64,000 bases of DNA from Kribbella steppae (GCF_004342025.1 NZ_SLWN01000001.1:958788-1022787), one strand, 5' to 3'; shown: positions 1 to 8,867, counted from the first letter of the stretch. A program made the numbers and translations. The notes: generated from the sequence alone by a model not told the origin.

Positions 1-2
1 AG

Positions 3-263
3 GGCCAAGAGCTCCACGTTACGGATAACGGCGACGGCACGCTGACGTACGTCGTGAACAACACCGGCAACGGCGTGCTGTACGCCGAAGACGGCACAAT
101 CCTCGCCCGCCAGGCCGGTCTGTTCCGCTACCAGATCGTGTACGACTATGCCGGCACCCTGACGGACCGATCCGACGACATCAAGATCGGGCGACCTGTC
201 ATCCTCAAGCAGACCGGCCGGCAGGACGACCTCTGCGCGGCGATGGTTCCGGCGATCAGCTAG
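3..263 (+). CDS. C-terminal part of unknown protein (cut by window edge)
   Basis: The frame is open from the first bases of the window to a TAG at 261-263, so only the last 86 residues of a longer protein are visible. A GTG at 54 could be read as a start, but no ribosome binding site precedes it and the frame is open upstream, so it is an internal Val codon. The visible part is rich in Gly, Asp, Asn and Thr with alternating beta-type stretches (for example QIVYDYAGTL), which suits an extracellular or beta-rich domain. No family is recognised and no function is proposed. Confidence 0.6.
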   Translation, partial: GQELHVTDNGDGTLTYVVNNTGNGVLYAEDGTILARQAGLFRYQIVYDYAGTLTDRSDDIKIGRPVILKQTGRQDDLCAAMVPAIS

Positions 264-319
264 CGGCCAACAGGTCCGGCCAGAGAAGCTGCGGGTCAGA
301 GCGGCGTTCTGGGGGTGGG

Positions 320-1078
320 TTAGGGGTTGGTCTTGGCCTCGATGGCGGCGAGGTCGCGGACGGCGTAGCGGTGGTGCTCCCACTCCTCCTCGAGGATCAC
401 GTGCAGGCAGGACAGGACGGTCTCGGGGTAGTCGGGGGCGTGGGGATTCTTGCGTGCCGCGGCCAGTGCCTCCGGGGTGACTGTGGCGAGGAAGTCGCGC
501 ACCATCGCGACGCGACCCGCCCGGACCTCAAGCACTTCGGCGTACGACGGTGTGGCCGTCACGAAGTTCGACTTGTCCAGACCGCCGTCCTCGGCGCTGG
601 TGTCCGTTTGTCCGATCGGGTGGAACGGCTGTTCGATCTCCAGGATCGCCCGGCCCAGCCACATGTCCGTGGCAAGGACCAGGTGCCGCAGCGTCTGCGC
701 GAACGACCACTCGCCGCCCACCGACACGTCGACCGCGTCAGCCGGCATCGCCGCGACACGCTCGAGTGTGGCCGCCCAGGTGCGCTCGAGTGCGGCCCAG
801 GCCGTGCGCAGACCGTCCGGATCTCCGGCCCGCCGGTCGGCGCGGCCGGGAAAACGGCGGTTGAGTTCGGCCTCGACGAGCGGGATCACATCGACGTCGT
901 TGACGCGCAAGAAGGTCTCACCGTTGGAGAGCCACGGTGCGTCGATCTCCATCTCCCGCACGTCCACGCCGCGCATCACAACCCCGGACAGGTCAGCCCC
1001 GATGAACCGGGTGCCACGCAGGTCCGCGTCGACGAATTTCGCTCCGCGCAGGTCGTCGGACCGAGTGAAAGTTCCCAT
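320..1078 (-). CDS. Pentapeptide-repeat / DinB-superfamily fusion protein
   Basis: A 252-aa protein. Residues 1-40 contain pentapeptide-like units (DLRGAKF, DLRGTRF, DLSGVVM), which normally form a right-handed quadrilateral beta-helix. Residues about 75-245 form a DinB/YfiT-type four-helix bundle with His residues at the usual places: RHLVLATDMW in the middle and EEWEHHRYAVRDL near the end. Bundles of this family bind a divalent metal and often act as thiol-dependent S-transferases; the substrate here is unknown. The ATG at 1078 has AAGGAGAT just upstream. It is divergent from the P-loop kinase gene. Fold assignment is good, function is not known. Confidence 0.8.
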   Translation of the reverse strand: MGTFTRSDDLRGAKFVDADLRGTRFIGADLSGVVMRGVDVREMEIDAPWLSNGETFLRVNDVDVIPLVEAELNRRFPGRADRRAGDPDGLRTAWAALERTWAATLERVAAMPADAVDVSVGGEWSFAQTLRHLVLATDMWLGRAILEIEQPFHPIGQTDTSAEDGGLDKSNFVTATPSYAEVLEVRAGRVAMVRDFLATVTPEALAAARKNPHAPDYPETVLSCLHVILEEEWEHHRYAVRDLAAIEAKTNP

Positions 1079-1295
1079 GACATCTCCTTGTCGAGCGCCC
1101 TTGAGCCGTTGAGGCGAGCGAGGCTGGCATTTTCCTCAACGATCCGCACCGCTGTCGAGGCCGCGGACGATAAGTCTTCCTGGCGGCTCTCAGGGTTTTC
1201 CTACCGAGTTCTTAGCGTGCTCTGTGGGCGATGCGGGAACGTCGTCCGTCTAACTGGTTGTTGACACCAGTACGGACGAGCGGACGGGAGTTGCT

Positions 1296-1910
1296 GTGAC
1301 AGGTTTGGGGATCGCCGAGGCGCCGGGGACCCTCCTGGCGCAGGACAGGGCTGAGTTGCGGTGCCCGGCGGACTCGGTGGTGGTGCTGGCCGGGATTCCG
1401 GGGGCCGGGAAGAGTACGTTGCTTCGCCGGCTGTTCCCGGACGGCGGTGACCACCAGGGCGTGCGGGTGTTCGACTCCGAGCGGCTGCGGGCTCGCTGGA
1501 TGCCGGTGCTGGGCTCCGTCCCGTACGCGTGGTGGCGGCCGCTGCTGCACCTTGCGTACTACGTGAAGGTCCTCAGCGCGATGCGCACGGGCCCGATGAT
1601 CCTCCACGACTGCGCCACTCGGCCGTGGGTACGGCGACTGATCGGTTGGCGTGCCAAGCGGTCCGGACTGGCGGTGCACCTGGTCCTGCTCGACGTACCC
1701 GGCGATGTCGCCCGCTCTGGTCAGTGGGCCCGCGGCCGGGTCGTGCGGTCGGGGAGCATGGAGACCCACTGCCGCCGCTGGCCTGACCTCCTGGCCCAGG
1801 CAGCCGCCGACCCGAGCCAGGTCGTACCCGGTGCTGTCTCCGCCGTTGTCCTCAGCCGGGGCCAGGCGAGCCGGCTCGAGCGGATCGTCTTCGAGTCGGC
1901 TCAAAGCTGA
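1296..1910 (+). CDS. P-loop AAA/kinase-like ATPase
   Basis: A 204-aa cytosolic protein with a Walker A motif GIPGAGKST at about residues 34-42 after a hydrophobic strand (VVVLAG). A VFDSERLR strand follows and a Walker B-like strand lies at MILHDCATRP; VHLVLLDVP further on is the usual strand before the lid. This is the layout of small polynucleotide-kinase/zeta-toxin-like P-loop kinases that phosphorylate a small molecule or nucleic acid; the substrate cannot be read from sequence. The GTG at 1296 is preceded by GGACGGGAG. A short inverted repeat, ACTGGT/ACCAGT (1253-1271), lies 25 nt upstream. The gene ends 9 nt before the convergent small membrane protein gene. Confidence 0.75.
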   Translation: MTGLGIAEAPGTLLAQDRAELRCPADSVVVLAGIPGAGKSTLLRRLFPDGGDHQGVRVFDSERLRARWMPVLGSVPYAWWRPLLHLAYYVKVLSAMRTGPMILHDCATRPWVRRLIGWRAKRSGLAVHLVLLDVPGDVARSGQWARGRVVRSGSMETHCRRWPDLLAQAAADPSQVVPGAVSAVVLSRGQASRLERIVFESAQS

Positions 1911-1919
1911 CCCAGGCGG

Positions 1920-2243
1920 TCAGGTGGCTGGTTGGTCGAGGCGGATTTCGGGAGCGGTACGGCGCCGGTTGCGGAGCCAGTGGCCAAGGGTCACCAGGGC
2001 GAAACCGACCGCGTAGATCATCGAGGTGAAGGCGAAGTAGCCCAGGGTGCCGTCGAGCAATTGGTTCGACTGGCTCCCCGGGAACGCGTGCGTCGAGCCG
2101 TTGACCCATTCCATCACCAGATTCGCGGTCTGGAACGTGTACACGTGGCTGAACGCGATGGCGAAGACGAGGTACGCCGCGAGTCGGTTGCGCACCAACA
2201 GGCCGAGCGGCAGGGCGACGAGGATGGTCAGAATGGCGATCAT
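1920..2243 (-). CDS. Small integral membrane protein
   Basis: A 107-aa protein. The ATG at 2243 is chosen because GGAGGA lies 6-7 nt upstream; the longer open frame to 2630 has no good start and biased composition. About three membrane helices are visible (MIAILTILVALPLGLLV, AAYLVFAIAFSHVYTF, YFAFTSMIYAVGFALVTLG), followed by an Arg-rich cytosolic tail (NRRRTAPEIR). No family is recognised. It ends opposite the P-loop kinase gene and its 5' end is divergent to the sensor kinase gene at 2383. Confidence 0.7.
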   Translation of the reverse strand: MIAILTILVALPLGLLVRNRLAAYLVFAIAFSHVYTFQTANLVMEWVNGSTHAFPGSQSNQLLDGTLGYFAFTSMIYAVGFALVTLGHWLRNRRRTAPEIRLDQPAT

Positions 2244-2382
2244 GGTGGTCCTCCAGGACTCAGGTTGCTGACGAGACCACCGTCCTCGGCCAACGCGGTC
2301 TGAGGCATCGAGGCCATCGCTGGACCTCGGCCCAGTGCTGGCACGGAATCCCGCCGGCCGCGACTCGGTGGACAATCTGGCC

Positions 2383-4317
2383 ATGAGGCGTGGGCTGATG
2401 CTTGGGGCGACGGCGGTCTGCGTCGTGTCCTGGGCCGCCCTCGTGGTGGCTGCCGCTACCGACGCAGGTAACGCCCTTGCCACCGTGGCGGACCTCTTGG
2501 GGCTGGTGCCACTCGGCCTCGCCTGGCTGATCGCCGTACGCGTGCCAACAAGCCCGGTGGGGCCGGCGCTGGCCTGGCTAGCGGCTTGCCTAGTGGGCAC
2601 GCGTGCCGTCGAGACCTGGGGTGACACCACGTGGTGGGGCTCCGACGTGGTCGCTGTGATCGGTGCGGGGGCCTGGCCGTGGCAGCTGGTCGGATTCCTG
2701 ATCCTGCTGCTGGTGTTTCCGACCGGTCTGCTCCCCGGTCGGCGGTGGAGGGTCCTCTGCTGGCTGGTGCCCGCCTCGGCGGCGCTGATGAACGTCGCCT
2801 TCGTCCTGTCGATGAACTACGACGACGTACCTGCGGCTCACTCGCCGATCGCCGTACCAGAGCCGCTCTGGATGCCGCTGATGTTTGCAGCCCTGGGCGT
2901 CGTCCTCGCGGTGACAGTGGGATGTCTCGCGAGTGTCGTGGTCCGCTACCGGCACGGCGATGAGCGGACCAGGCAGCAGTTGCGCTGGCTGATCCTCGCC
3001 GCCGGTGCAGTCGTGGTGCTGATGGTGGCCAGCTGGGTGGTGACCTCGCTCGGCTGGATGGGTGATGGCGCGTACGCCGGCTTCCTGCTGGGTATCGTCG
3101 TACTCGTCCCGGCCGCGGTCACCATCGCGATCCTGCGCCACGACCTGTTCGAGATCGACCGCGTCCTCAGCGACTCGGTCGCGTGGGCCCTGACTACTGC
3201 GGTGGCCGCGCTACTGACGGCCGGCCTCGTGATGGCCACCGGCTACCTGGTCGGGCGCGACTCGGTGGTCGGGCTGAGTGCCTCGGTGTTCCTGGTCGCC
3301 TTGGTGGTCCTCCCACTGCACCGGTGGTTCCACAACGCTGTCGGGCGGGTCATCGACCGGGACCGCGTCGTACTCCTCGAACGGATCAGACGGTTCGTCG
3401 ACCAGGTCCGTGAGGGCTCTGCCGAGCCGGAAGCGGTCGAGCAGGTACTCCGCGACGCTGTTGGCGACCCTGCTCTGTCCCTGCTGCTGACGAGTGTTGA
3501 CGATGGCCGGTACGTCGATCTGTCCGGTGAGCCTGTGCACCTGCCGCAAGACGCCGTACGCGTGCCGCTACGAACGACCGACACCGAGATCGGCCTCCTG
3601 CTCGTGCGTGACCCGTCGGCCCGGCACCTGCGACGAGTGCAGCTCGCTGTGTCAGCGGCACGCCTGCCGATCGAGGTCAGCCGGCTGCGGTTGGGGCTGC
3701 ACCGGGCACTGCAGGAAGTGGACGACAGCCGCAACCGGATCGTCGCTGCCACAGTGGCCGAACGACACCGTTTGGAGCGTGACCTGCACGACGGCGCTCA
3801 GCAACAGTTGCTGGCGATCGGAATGCAACTGCGGGCCGCACAGCGCCAGCTCCCACCAGGGCATCCGGTGCTCGGTGAGCTCGACCAGGCAGTAGAGGGT
3901 CTCGAGCAGACGGTCCGCGAGCTGCGTCGCCTCGCCCACGGTGTGCGTCCGGCGAGCCTCGACGACGGTCTGGCCGCTGCACTGCGGCGACTGGCGCCTG
4001 ACTGCCCGATCCCCATCCACTTCACCGTGCCCGAGGTGATGCCGCCCGAGATCGTCGCCACGACCGCCTACTTCGTCGTCGCCGAGGCGATCGCGAATGC
4101 ACTGAAGCACGCGCAGGCCACCCGGATCGACGTCATCGTCCGTGAGGTTGATCAGCACCTGCATGTGTCAGTGACCGATGACGGTGTCGGCGGTGCGCCG
4201 TCGCACGGCCTGGTCACACTGCGGGACCGCGTCAATTCCGTCGGCGGCCGGCTGACCATCTCCAGCCCGCCACGGTCCGGTACGGCGATCGAGGTGGTGC
4301 TGCCATGCGCGTCCTGA
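2383..4317 (+). CDS. Membrane sensor histidine kinase (NarL/DesK type)
   Basis: About 644 aa. The first half holds eight or so hydrophobic helices from residue 8 to about 310 (for example VCVVSWAALVVAAA, LVGFLILLLVFPTGLLPG), with no obvious extracellular sensor domain, so it probably senses membrane state or a lipophilic ligand. A linker region (about 330-450) precedes the HisKA_3 box ERHRLERDLHDGAQQQ, whose His is the phospho-acceptor. The C-terminal HATPase domain has EAIANALKHA (N box) and DDGVGG (G1 box). The gene overlaps the response-regulator start by 13 nt. The ATG at 2383 has only a weak GGTGG ahead; a GTG at 2335 in the same frame is possible. Confidence 0.9.
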   Translation: MRRGLMLGATAVCVVSWAALVVAAATDAGNALATVADLLGLVPLGLAWLIAVRVPTSPVGPALAWLAACLVGTRAVETWGDTTWWGSDVVAVIGAGAWPWQLVGFLILLLVFPTGLLPGRRWRVLCWLVPASAALMNVAFVLSMNYDDVPAAHSPIAVPEPLWMPLMFAALGVVLAVTVGCLASVVVRYRHGDERTRQQLRWLILAAGAVVVLMVASWVVTSLGWMGDGAYAGFLLGIVVLVPAAVTIAILRHDLFEIDRVLSDSVAWALTTAVAALLTAGLVMATGYLVGRDSVVGLSASVFLVALVVLPLHRWFHNAVGRVIDRDRVVLLERIRRFVDQVREGSAEPEAVEQVLRDAVGDPALSLLLTSVDDGRYVDLSGEPVHLPQDAVRVPLRTTDTEIGLLLVRDPSARHLRRVQLAVSAARLPIEVSRLRLGLHRALQEVDDSRNRIVAATVAERHRLERDLHDGAQQQLLAIGMQLRAAQRQLPPGHPVLGELDQAVEGLEQTVRELRRLAHGVRPASLDDGLAAALRRLAPDCPIPIHFTVPEVMPPEIVATTAYFVVAEAIANALKHAQATRIDVIVREVDQHLHVSVTDDGVGGAPSHGLVTLRDRVNSVGGRLTISSPPRSGTAIEVVLPCAS

Positions 4318-4940
4318 TCGCGGAAGACTCCGTGCTGTTTCGCGAGGGCCTCGTACGACTGCTGACTGAGTCAGGCCACGACGTGGTCGACACGACTGCG
4401 ACTGCGGATGGTCTACCCGAACTGGTCCACTCAGTAAGCCCCGACATCGCCGTGATCGACGTACGTATGCCGCCGACGATGACGGACGACGGTGCGCTGG
4501 CAGCACACCTCATCCGGCAGGCCCAACCGACTCAGCCCATGCTCCTGCTGTCTCAGCATGTCGAGACCAGGCACTCGGTCCATCTGGTGTCGACTGGCGC
4601 GTTCGGCTACCTGCTGAAGGACCGCGTGCTCCGGGTCGGCGACTTCCTCGACGCCGTCGAGCGCGTGGCGGCCGGCGGCTCCGCGCTCGACCCTGACGTC
4701 GTCGCCGCGTTGCTGTCGGCCGCCGACTCCGGGCTCGGCAGGTTGTCCGCACGGGAACGCGACGTCCTAGGACTGGCCGCGGAGGGTCACTCAAACGCGG
4801 CTGTCGCCGCCCGCCTGGTGATCACCGAGCGAACTGTCGAAACCCACATCCGGTCCGTCTTCCAGAAACTCGACATCCACGAGTCGCCGCTCAGCCACCG
4901 CCGCGTCCTCGCGGTGCTCGCCTACCTACGCTCCAGCTAG
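4305..4940 (+). CDS. LuxR/NarL-family response regulator
   Basis: 211 aa. The receiver domain (1-120) has the acidic pair E7-D8, phospho-acceptor Asp52 in AVIDVRM, and the lysine of GYLLKD. The HTH domain (about 145-205) has the family signature LSARERDVLGLAAEGHSNAAVA with recognition helix ERTVETHIRSVFQKL. It is the partner of the kinase it overlaps, and translation is very likely coupled because no separate ribosome binding site is needed. Target genes are not evident: the next gene, the sliding clamp, follows after a gap of about 140 nt and is not typical of such regulons. Confidence 0.92.
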   Translation: MRVLIAEDSVLFREGLVRLLTESGHDVVDTTATADGLPELVHSVSPDIAVIDVRMPPTMTDDGALAAHLIRQAQPTQPMLLLSQHVETRHSVHLVSTGAFGYLLKDRVLRVGDFLDAVERVAAGGSALDPDVVAALLSAADSGLGRLSARERDVLGLAAEGHSNAAVAARLVITERTVETHIRSVFQKLDIHESPLSHRRVLAVLAYLRSS

Positions 4941-5078
4941 GGCCGTCAGGCGGAGGCATCCGTGACGACGCTCGATGGTGCGTGAGCATGGCCACAGGAT
5001 GCGCGTCGGTCCGGCTTGCAGAAGAGAACTGTCGGTGGCGGGTGATTGGCTCGAAGTTCTTGATGGGGAGGAGTGCGA

Positions 5079-6212
5079 GTGAAGGTTCGGGTTGGGCATG
5101 AGGTGCTGGCTGACGCGGTCGGGTGGGTGGCCAAGGGGCTGCCGAGCCGGCCGAGTGTGCCGATCCTGGCCGGGATGCTGGTGGAGGCCGGCGACGGGCA
5201 GGTGACGTTGTCCGGGTTCGACTACGAGAGTTCGGCACAGGTGAGCGTGCCGGCCGAGGTGGCGGACGGTGGGCGGTATCTGGTGTCGGGCCGGTTGCTG
5301 GCCGACATCTGCCGCAGCCTGCCGGGCGACTCGGTGGACCTGGGTGGCGAGGCGGCCCGGGTGCGGGTGGGCAGCGGGAGTTCGCGCTTCGTGCTGCAGA
5401 CCCTGCCGCTCAGCGAGTATCCGGCGCTGCCCGAGCTGCCGACGGCGACCGGTGTGGTGAGCGGTGAAGTGTTCGCCCGCGCGGTCGGTCAGGTGGTCAG
5501 TGCGGCCGGTCGGGATGACACCTTGCCGGTGTTCACCGGGATCCGGGTGGAGATCCGCGGGTCGACCGTCTCCCTGCTGGCCACCGATCGGTACCGGCTC
5601 GCCCTACGGACCTTCGAATGGGAGCCGATCGATCCCACTGTCGAGGCGAATGCGCTGGTGCCGGCCCGGATGCTCGCCGACGTGGCCAAGGCGATGGCCG
5701 GTGACGAGCTCACTCTCGCGCTCGGTTCAACCCGCACAGGGGACGGGTTGATCGGGTTCGAGGGAGCCGGCCGGCGGGCGACGAGCCGGCTGATCGACGG
5801 CGACTTCCCGAAGGTCCGCAGCCTGATCCCGGCGGCGTCCGCGATCACCACCACTGTGCGGGTCGACACGGCCGTGCTGATCGAGGCGGTGAAGCGGGTC
5901 GGACTGGTGGCGGAGCGTTCGACGCCGGTGCGTCTGACCTTCGCGGACGGTACGGCGACCTTGGACGCAGGCAGCGGGGACGAGGCGCAGGCGTCCGAGT
6001 CGGTGGACGTCGTACTGACCGGCGAGCCGGTGGTGACCGGGTTCAACGCGGGCTACCTGCTGGACGCTCTGGCGTCGATCGGTGCCCCGGTCGCGCATTT
6101 CGCGTTCACCCAGCCGACCAAGCCGGCCAATCTCACCGGCCTCCACTCCACCGACGACAATCCGACGGACGAGTCGGCGTACATCCTGATGCCTATGCGC
6201 CTGCCGAACTGA
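5079..6212 (+). CDS. dnaN: DNA polymerase III sliding clamp (beta) paralogue
   Basis: 377 aa, full length for DnaN. The three clamp domains are visible: MKVRVGHEVLADAVGWVAKGL opens domain 1, ATGVVSGEVFARAVGQVVSAAGRDDTLPVFTGI opens domain 2, and AITTTVRVDTAVLIEAVKRV opens domain 3. The C-terminal YILMPMRLPN is the conserved end that helps form the peptide-binding pocket. GTG 5079 is preferred over GTG 5073 because GGGGAGGAG then sits at normal spacing. DnaN dimerises around DNA and tethers polymerases. Here it stands alone: no dnaA, recF or gyrB is nearby, and the neighbours are a two-component system and a decayed gene. This suggests a second, accessory clamp and not the replication-origin copy. 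Confidence 0.9.
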   Translation: MKVRVGHEVLADAVGWVAKGLPSRPSVPILAGMLVEAGDGQVTLSGFDYESSAQVSVPAEVADGGRYLVSGRLLADICRSLPGDSVDLGGEAARVRVGSGSSRFVLQTLPLSEYPALPELPTATGVVSGEVFARAVGQVVSAAGRDDTLPVFTGIRVEIRGSTVSLLATDRYRLALRTFEWEPIDPTVEANALVPARMLADVAKAMAGDELTLALGSTRTGDGLIGFEGAGRRATSRLIDGDFPKVRSLIPAASAITTTVRVDTAVLIEAVKRVGLVAERSTPVRLTFADGTATLDAGSGDEAQASESVDVVLTGEPVVTGFNAGYLLDALASIGAPVAHFAFTQPTKPANLTGLHSTDDNPTDESAYILMPMRLPN

Positions 6213-6303
6213 TGTCAAAACGCCGCGGCGGCTTCCGACCAGGAGGTGACGAGAACCCGAGTGAAGGAGTCACCGATTGAGTTCGAGCGGCACTGCGAGC
6301 TGA

Positions 6304-6810
6304 TGCCGCCTCAACGTCGACACCAGCGGACGACCGGAGTCCCACGTCTTCTGCGAGCTGCTCATCAGCCGGTACGACGTACCGCCACGAGCGATCGCGG
6401 TCGAGGACCGATCAACCAACTGTGGTGAGAACGCGGACTTCACCCGGCGGATGGTGGATCGGCCGGGCCGGCTGTTGCTGATCCAGGATCCGACGATGCA
6501 GCGGCGGACGCATGCCTGCTTCGAGCGGTCCTTCAACGAGGACACGCGCCTCATCAGCCAGGCGCCACTGATCCCGTGGGTCGGCCCGGACCGGGTGAGT
6601 GCCGGTCCGGGCCTCCCGGAGATCTGGAGCCGCCGGCGCTTCAGCTCGCTGATCCTCGGCGAGATTCGAAGGCTGCGCGACGACGCCGATGGCTACGGTC
6701 CACGCGGCCGGAACTTCATCGATCACGTCGACATCCCCGAGCCGGTGCTTGCCGCCTACGAGCGGGTCGCGGCCGAGCACCCCGAGCTCGTGCGAGCAGC
6801 TGGGGCCTGA
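6304..6810 (+). pseudogene. N-terminally truncated YdcF/DUF218-like gene
   Basis: The frame read from 6304 gives GRPESHVFCELL, YDVPPRAIAVEDRSTNCGEN and LLLIQDPTMQRRTHACF, which match the central and C-terminal part of YdcF/SanA-type DUF218 proteins. These belong to a Rossmann-like fold linked to envelope functions or SAM binding. The frame begins directly after a TGA at 6301, and no ATG, GTG or TTG occurs before 6451, in the middle of the conserved core. About 100 N-terminal residues are therefore missing. A 119-aa product from ATG 6451 is possible but would lack the core. Most likely a decayed gene. Confidence 0.6.
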
Positions 6811-6863
6811 GGCAACCAGTTGGGGGCCCCACACCACGAGCGCCTGCTAGGGCGCGGGAACCG

Positions 6864-7634
6864 TCAGCTCGCCCCGGTGAAAGAAGCAGTCAGAGCCGCG
6901 GCCAGCGTCTCCGGCGGGATCGTGTGGAACGTCCCGTCGTACCCCTCGACCTTTCCGTGCGGCAACGCGGCCGCCGCCTGCCTCACCGAGTCCTTCAACC
7001 ACTCCGGGCTGGCGTTGCTGTAGAGCGCAAGCGTCTCGGCGGAGACAGTCGACAACAGCGAAACGGGTACGGCGCTGTCCCGCATCTGCAGGCCGTCGTA
7101 CACGAGGGTGTGCGCCATCGCCTCCAGTCCCGCCCACATCGGCGTCTCCCGGATCTGGTCGACCACTTCCTTGGGCTGACCGACCGCCTCCACCATGAAC
7201 AGCTCGGCCGCACCGCCGGGGTTGCCGGCGTCGACGTACTCCTGCAGCCGCTCGAGGTACCGCTCCGGCGCCGGCGGAGCGCCCTCGACCCGGAACGGCG
7301 GCTCGACGATCGCCAGCTTCTCGAATGGCAGACCGGCCTGCAGCAGCACCATCACCCCGGACGAGAACGCGCAGGCGTACCGCGCACCCGTCGCCGTGCG
7401 CACCGCGTCCAGGTCCTCCCACTCACGCTCGACCGCGTACGGCGTGGTGTCGCCAGAGTCACCGCGGCCACGCCGGTCGTAGTTGACGACGGTGAACGCG
7501 GCGGACAGCGCCTCGGCGTACCCGACGTTGAACGACCGGTCGGTGAACGCCCCGGCGATGAGCACCAGTCCCGGCCCGCTGCCGGAGGTGTCGTACGCGA
7601 TCTCAGTGCCGTCCTTCGAGACAACCTTGTCCAT
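6864..7634 (-). CDS. Alpha/beta-hydrolase family protein
   Basis: 256 aa from the ATG at 7634, which has GAAGGAG 5 nt ahead. The N-terminal strand pattern GLVLIAGAFTDRSF supplies the oxyanion-hole loop, and NYDRRGRGDSG is the typical strand-loop before the nucleophile elbow. The elbow reads ACAFSSGVM, that is A-x-S-x-G in place of G-x-S-x-G. The catalytic His is probably in DGTFHTIPPETLA at the C-terminus. This is the small esterase/peroxidase-like group with a 'DRRGRGDS' loop; the substrate is unknown. It is divergent from the LysR gene at 7828, so the shared 193-nt promoter region may tie it to the formate module. Confidence 0.85.
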   Translation of the reverse strand: MDKVVSKDGTEIAYDTSGSGPGLVLIAGAFTDRSFNVGYAEALSAAFTVVNYDRRGRGDSGDTTPYAVEREWEDLDAVRTATGARYACAFSSGVMVLLQAGLPFEKLAIVEPPFRVEGAPPAPERYLERLQEYVDAGNPGGAAELFMVEAVGQPKEVVDQIRETPMWAGLEAMAHTLVYDGLQMRDSAVPVSLLSTVSAETLALYSNASPEWLKDSVRQAAAALPHGKVEGYDGTFHTIPPETLAAALTASFTGAS

Positions 7635-7780
7635 CACAGCTCCTTCTCGACGTCGTTCTCTGCCCATCCGTCGAACGGAGGCCGCCCAGGGAGACATCGT
7701 GGACTGTGATCCACGTCACATGACACAAGCGCGACCAGCGAAACCTTCCGGCGTCCGGCGCCCATCACTACAATTGGTTT

Positions 7781-7803
7781 ATGTATACAGACGACTGGTA
7801 TGC
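7781..7803. promoter_or_regulatory. Candidate operator ATGTATACAGA + GGTATGC
   Basis: The 8-bp palindrome TGTATACA (7782-7789) is followed 7 nt later by GGTATGC. The same arrangement, TGGTT-ATGTATACAGA followed by CAGTAT, recurs at 10111-10138. It lies 25-45 nt upstream of the LysR start and within the divergent promoter shared with the hydrolase gene. LysR autoregulatory sites and GntR operators both look like this; which protein binds is inference. Confidence 0.5.
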
Positions 7804-7827
7804 GGTCCACACTTTGGGCCGGTCCTG

Positions 7828-8778
7828 ATGCTGCTCCGCCAGCTGGAGTACCTCGTCGCCCTGGCCCGGGAGAAGCACTTCGCCCGGGCGGCCGACGCGT
7901 GCTACGTGTCCCAGCCGTCACTGTCCGCCGCGATCCGCAAGCTCGAGCAGGAGCTGGACGTACCGATCGTCCGCCGCGGCCGCCGGTTCGAGGGTCTCAC
8001 TCCCGAGGGTGAGCGGGTGCTGCTCTGGGCCCAGCGGATCCTGGCCGAGCAGGACGCCCTGCGACACGAGCTGTCGGTGATGCGCGGCGGTCTGACCGGG
8101 ACGCTCCGGCTCGGCGCGATCCCGACCGCGATGCCCGTCGTCTCACTGCTCACCACCCCGTTCTGCGAACGGCACACGAACGCGAGGGTGACCATCGAGT
8201 CGCTGTCATCGCGCGACATCACCCAGAAGCTCGCCGAGTTCGATCTGGACGTCGCGATGACCTACCTCGACGACGACACCCTCGGCCAGGTCCGCAAGAC
8301 CCCTTTGTACGAGGAGCGCTACCTCCTGCTCACCCCGCAACACAGTGAGCTCGCCGAGTTGCCGGTGGCAACATGGGCGCAGGTCGCCGAGCTGCCACTC
8401 TGCCTGCTCTCCCCCGACATGCGTAACCGCCGGATCATGAACGGCTACTTCACCGACGACGGCGCCACCGCCGCACCGGCGATCGAGAGCGACACGGTCT
8501 CCGGCCTCTACAGCCACCTGCACGGCAACCACTGGTCGACGGTGATCTCGCACGCGTGGTTGCACATGTTCGGGGTGCCCGAGGGCATGCGCGTCGTACC
8601 GCTGAAGAGTCCGGCGCACGGGCCGCGGGTCGGCCTGGTGATCGCGGCGCGCAGCCCCGAGCCGGTGCTGGCCCGCGCACTGCTCGACGTCGCCCGGCAG
8701 GCCGGTGTCCACAACGCACTGGACGAGCTGCTCGACGTGCACCTGATGGGATCGGGCTATTCCGCGCAGTTCACCTGA
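7828..8778 (+). CDS. LysR-family transcriptional regulator
   Basis: 316 aa. The winged-HTH occupies residues 1-60 (MLLRQLEYLVALAREKHFARAADACYVSQPSLSAAIRKLE), and the LysR substrate-binding domain follows from about residue 90 (GTLRLGAIPTAMPVVSLL). ATG 7828 is the start used by LysR families (L-R-Q-L-E-Y-L); the longer frame runs through the promoter. It sits 105 nt upstream of the formate dehydrogenase gene in the same direction. LysR activators commonly sit beside the gene they control, so formate or a related acid is a plausible inducer. It is also divergent from the alpha/beta-hydrolase. Confidence 0.9.
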   Translation: MLLRQLEYLVALAREKHFARAADACYVSQPSLSAAIRKLEQELDVPIVRRGRRFEGLTPEGERVLLWAQRILAEQDALRHELSVMRGGLTGTLRLGAIPTAMPVVSLLTTPFCERHTNARVTIESLSSRDITQKLAEFDLDVAMTYLDDDTLGQVRKTPLYEERYLLLTPQHSELAELPVATWAQVAELPLCLLSPDMRNRRIMNGYFTDDGATAAPAIESDTVSGLYSHLHGNHWSTVISHAWLHMFGVPEGMRVVPLKSPAHGPRVGLVIAARSPEPVLARALLDVARQAGVHNALDELLDVHLMGSGYSAQFT

Positions 8779-8840
8779 TAGCGCGGCCCTATCTCGACAT
8801 AGCAAGCAAGTCTTTGACCATGGCGCCCTGGCGGGACAAC

Positions 8841-8867
8841 TGTGGAAGGGACGAAATCCCTTCCACA
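8841..8867 (+). promoter_or_regulatory. Perfect hairpin touching the fdh ribosome binding site
   Basis: TGTGGAAGGGA (8841-8851) and TCCCTTCCACA (8857-8867) form an 11-bp perfect stem with a 5-nt CGAAA loop. The Shine-Dalgarno AAGGAG of fdh starts 2-3 nt after the stem. As RNA it would stand directly against the 30S site; as DNA it is a good dyad operator. The anti-SD-like TCCCTTCC arm could also compete with the SD. Confidence 0.65.

Noticed and set aside
371..1264. Plus-strand ORF opposite the pentapeptide-DinB gene
   Set aside because: Shadow frame in high-GC DNA; the minus-strand protein has clear domains and an SD.
1253..1271. Strong operator before the P-loop kinase gene
   Set aside because: Only 6-bp arms (ACTGGT/ACCAGT) with no second copy in the window; too weak to list as a site.
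5041..6240. Replication origin region because of dnaN
   Set aside because: No dnaA, no cluster of DnaA boxes and no recF/gyrB; the clamp is a stand-alone paralogue.
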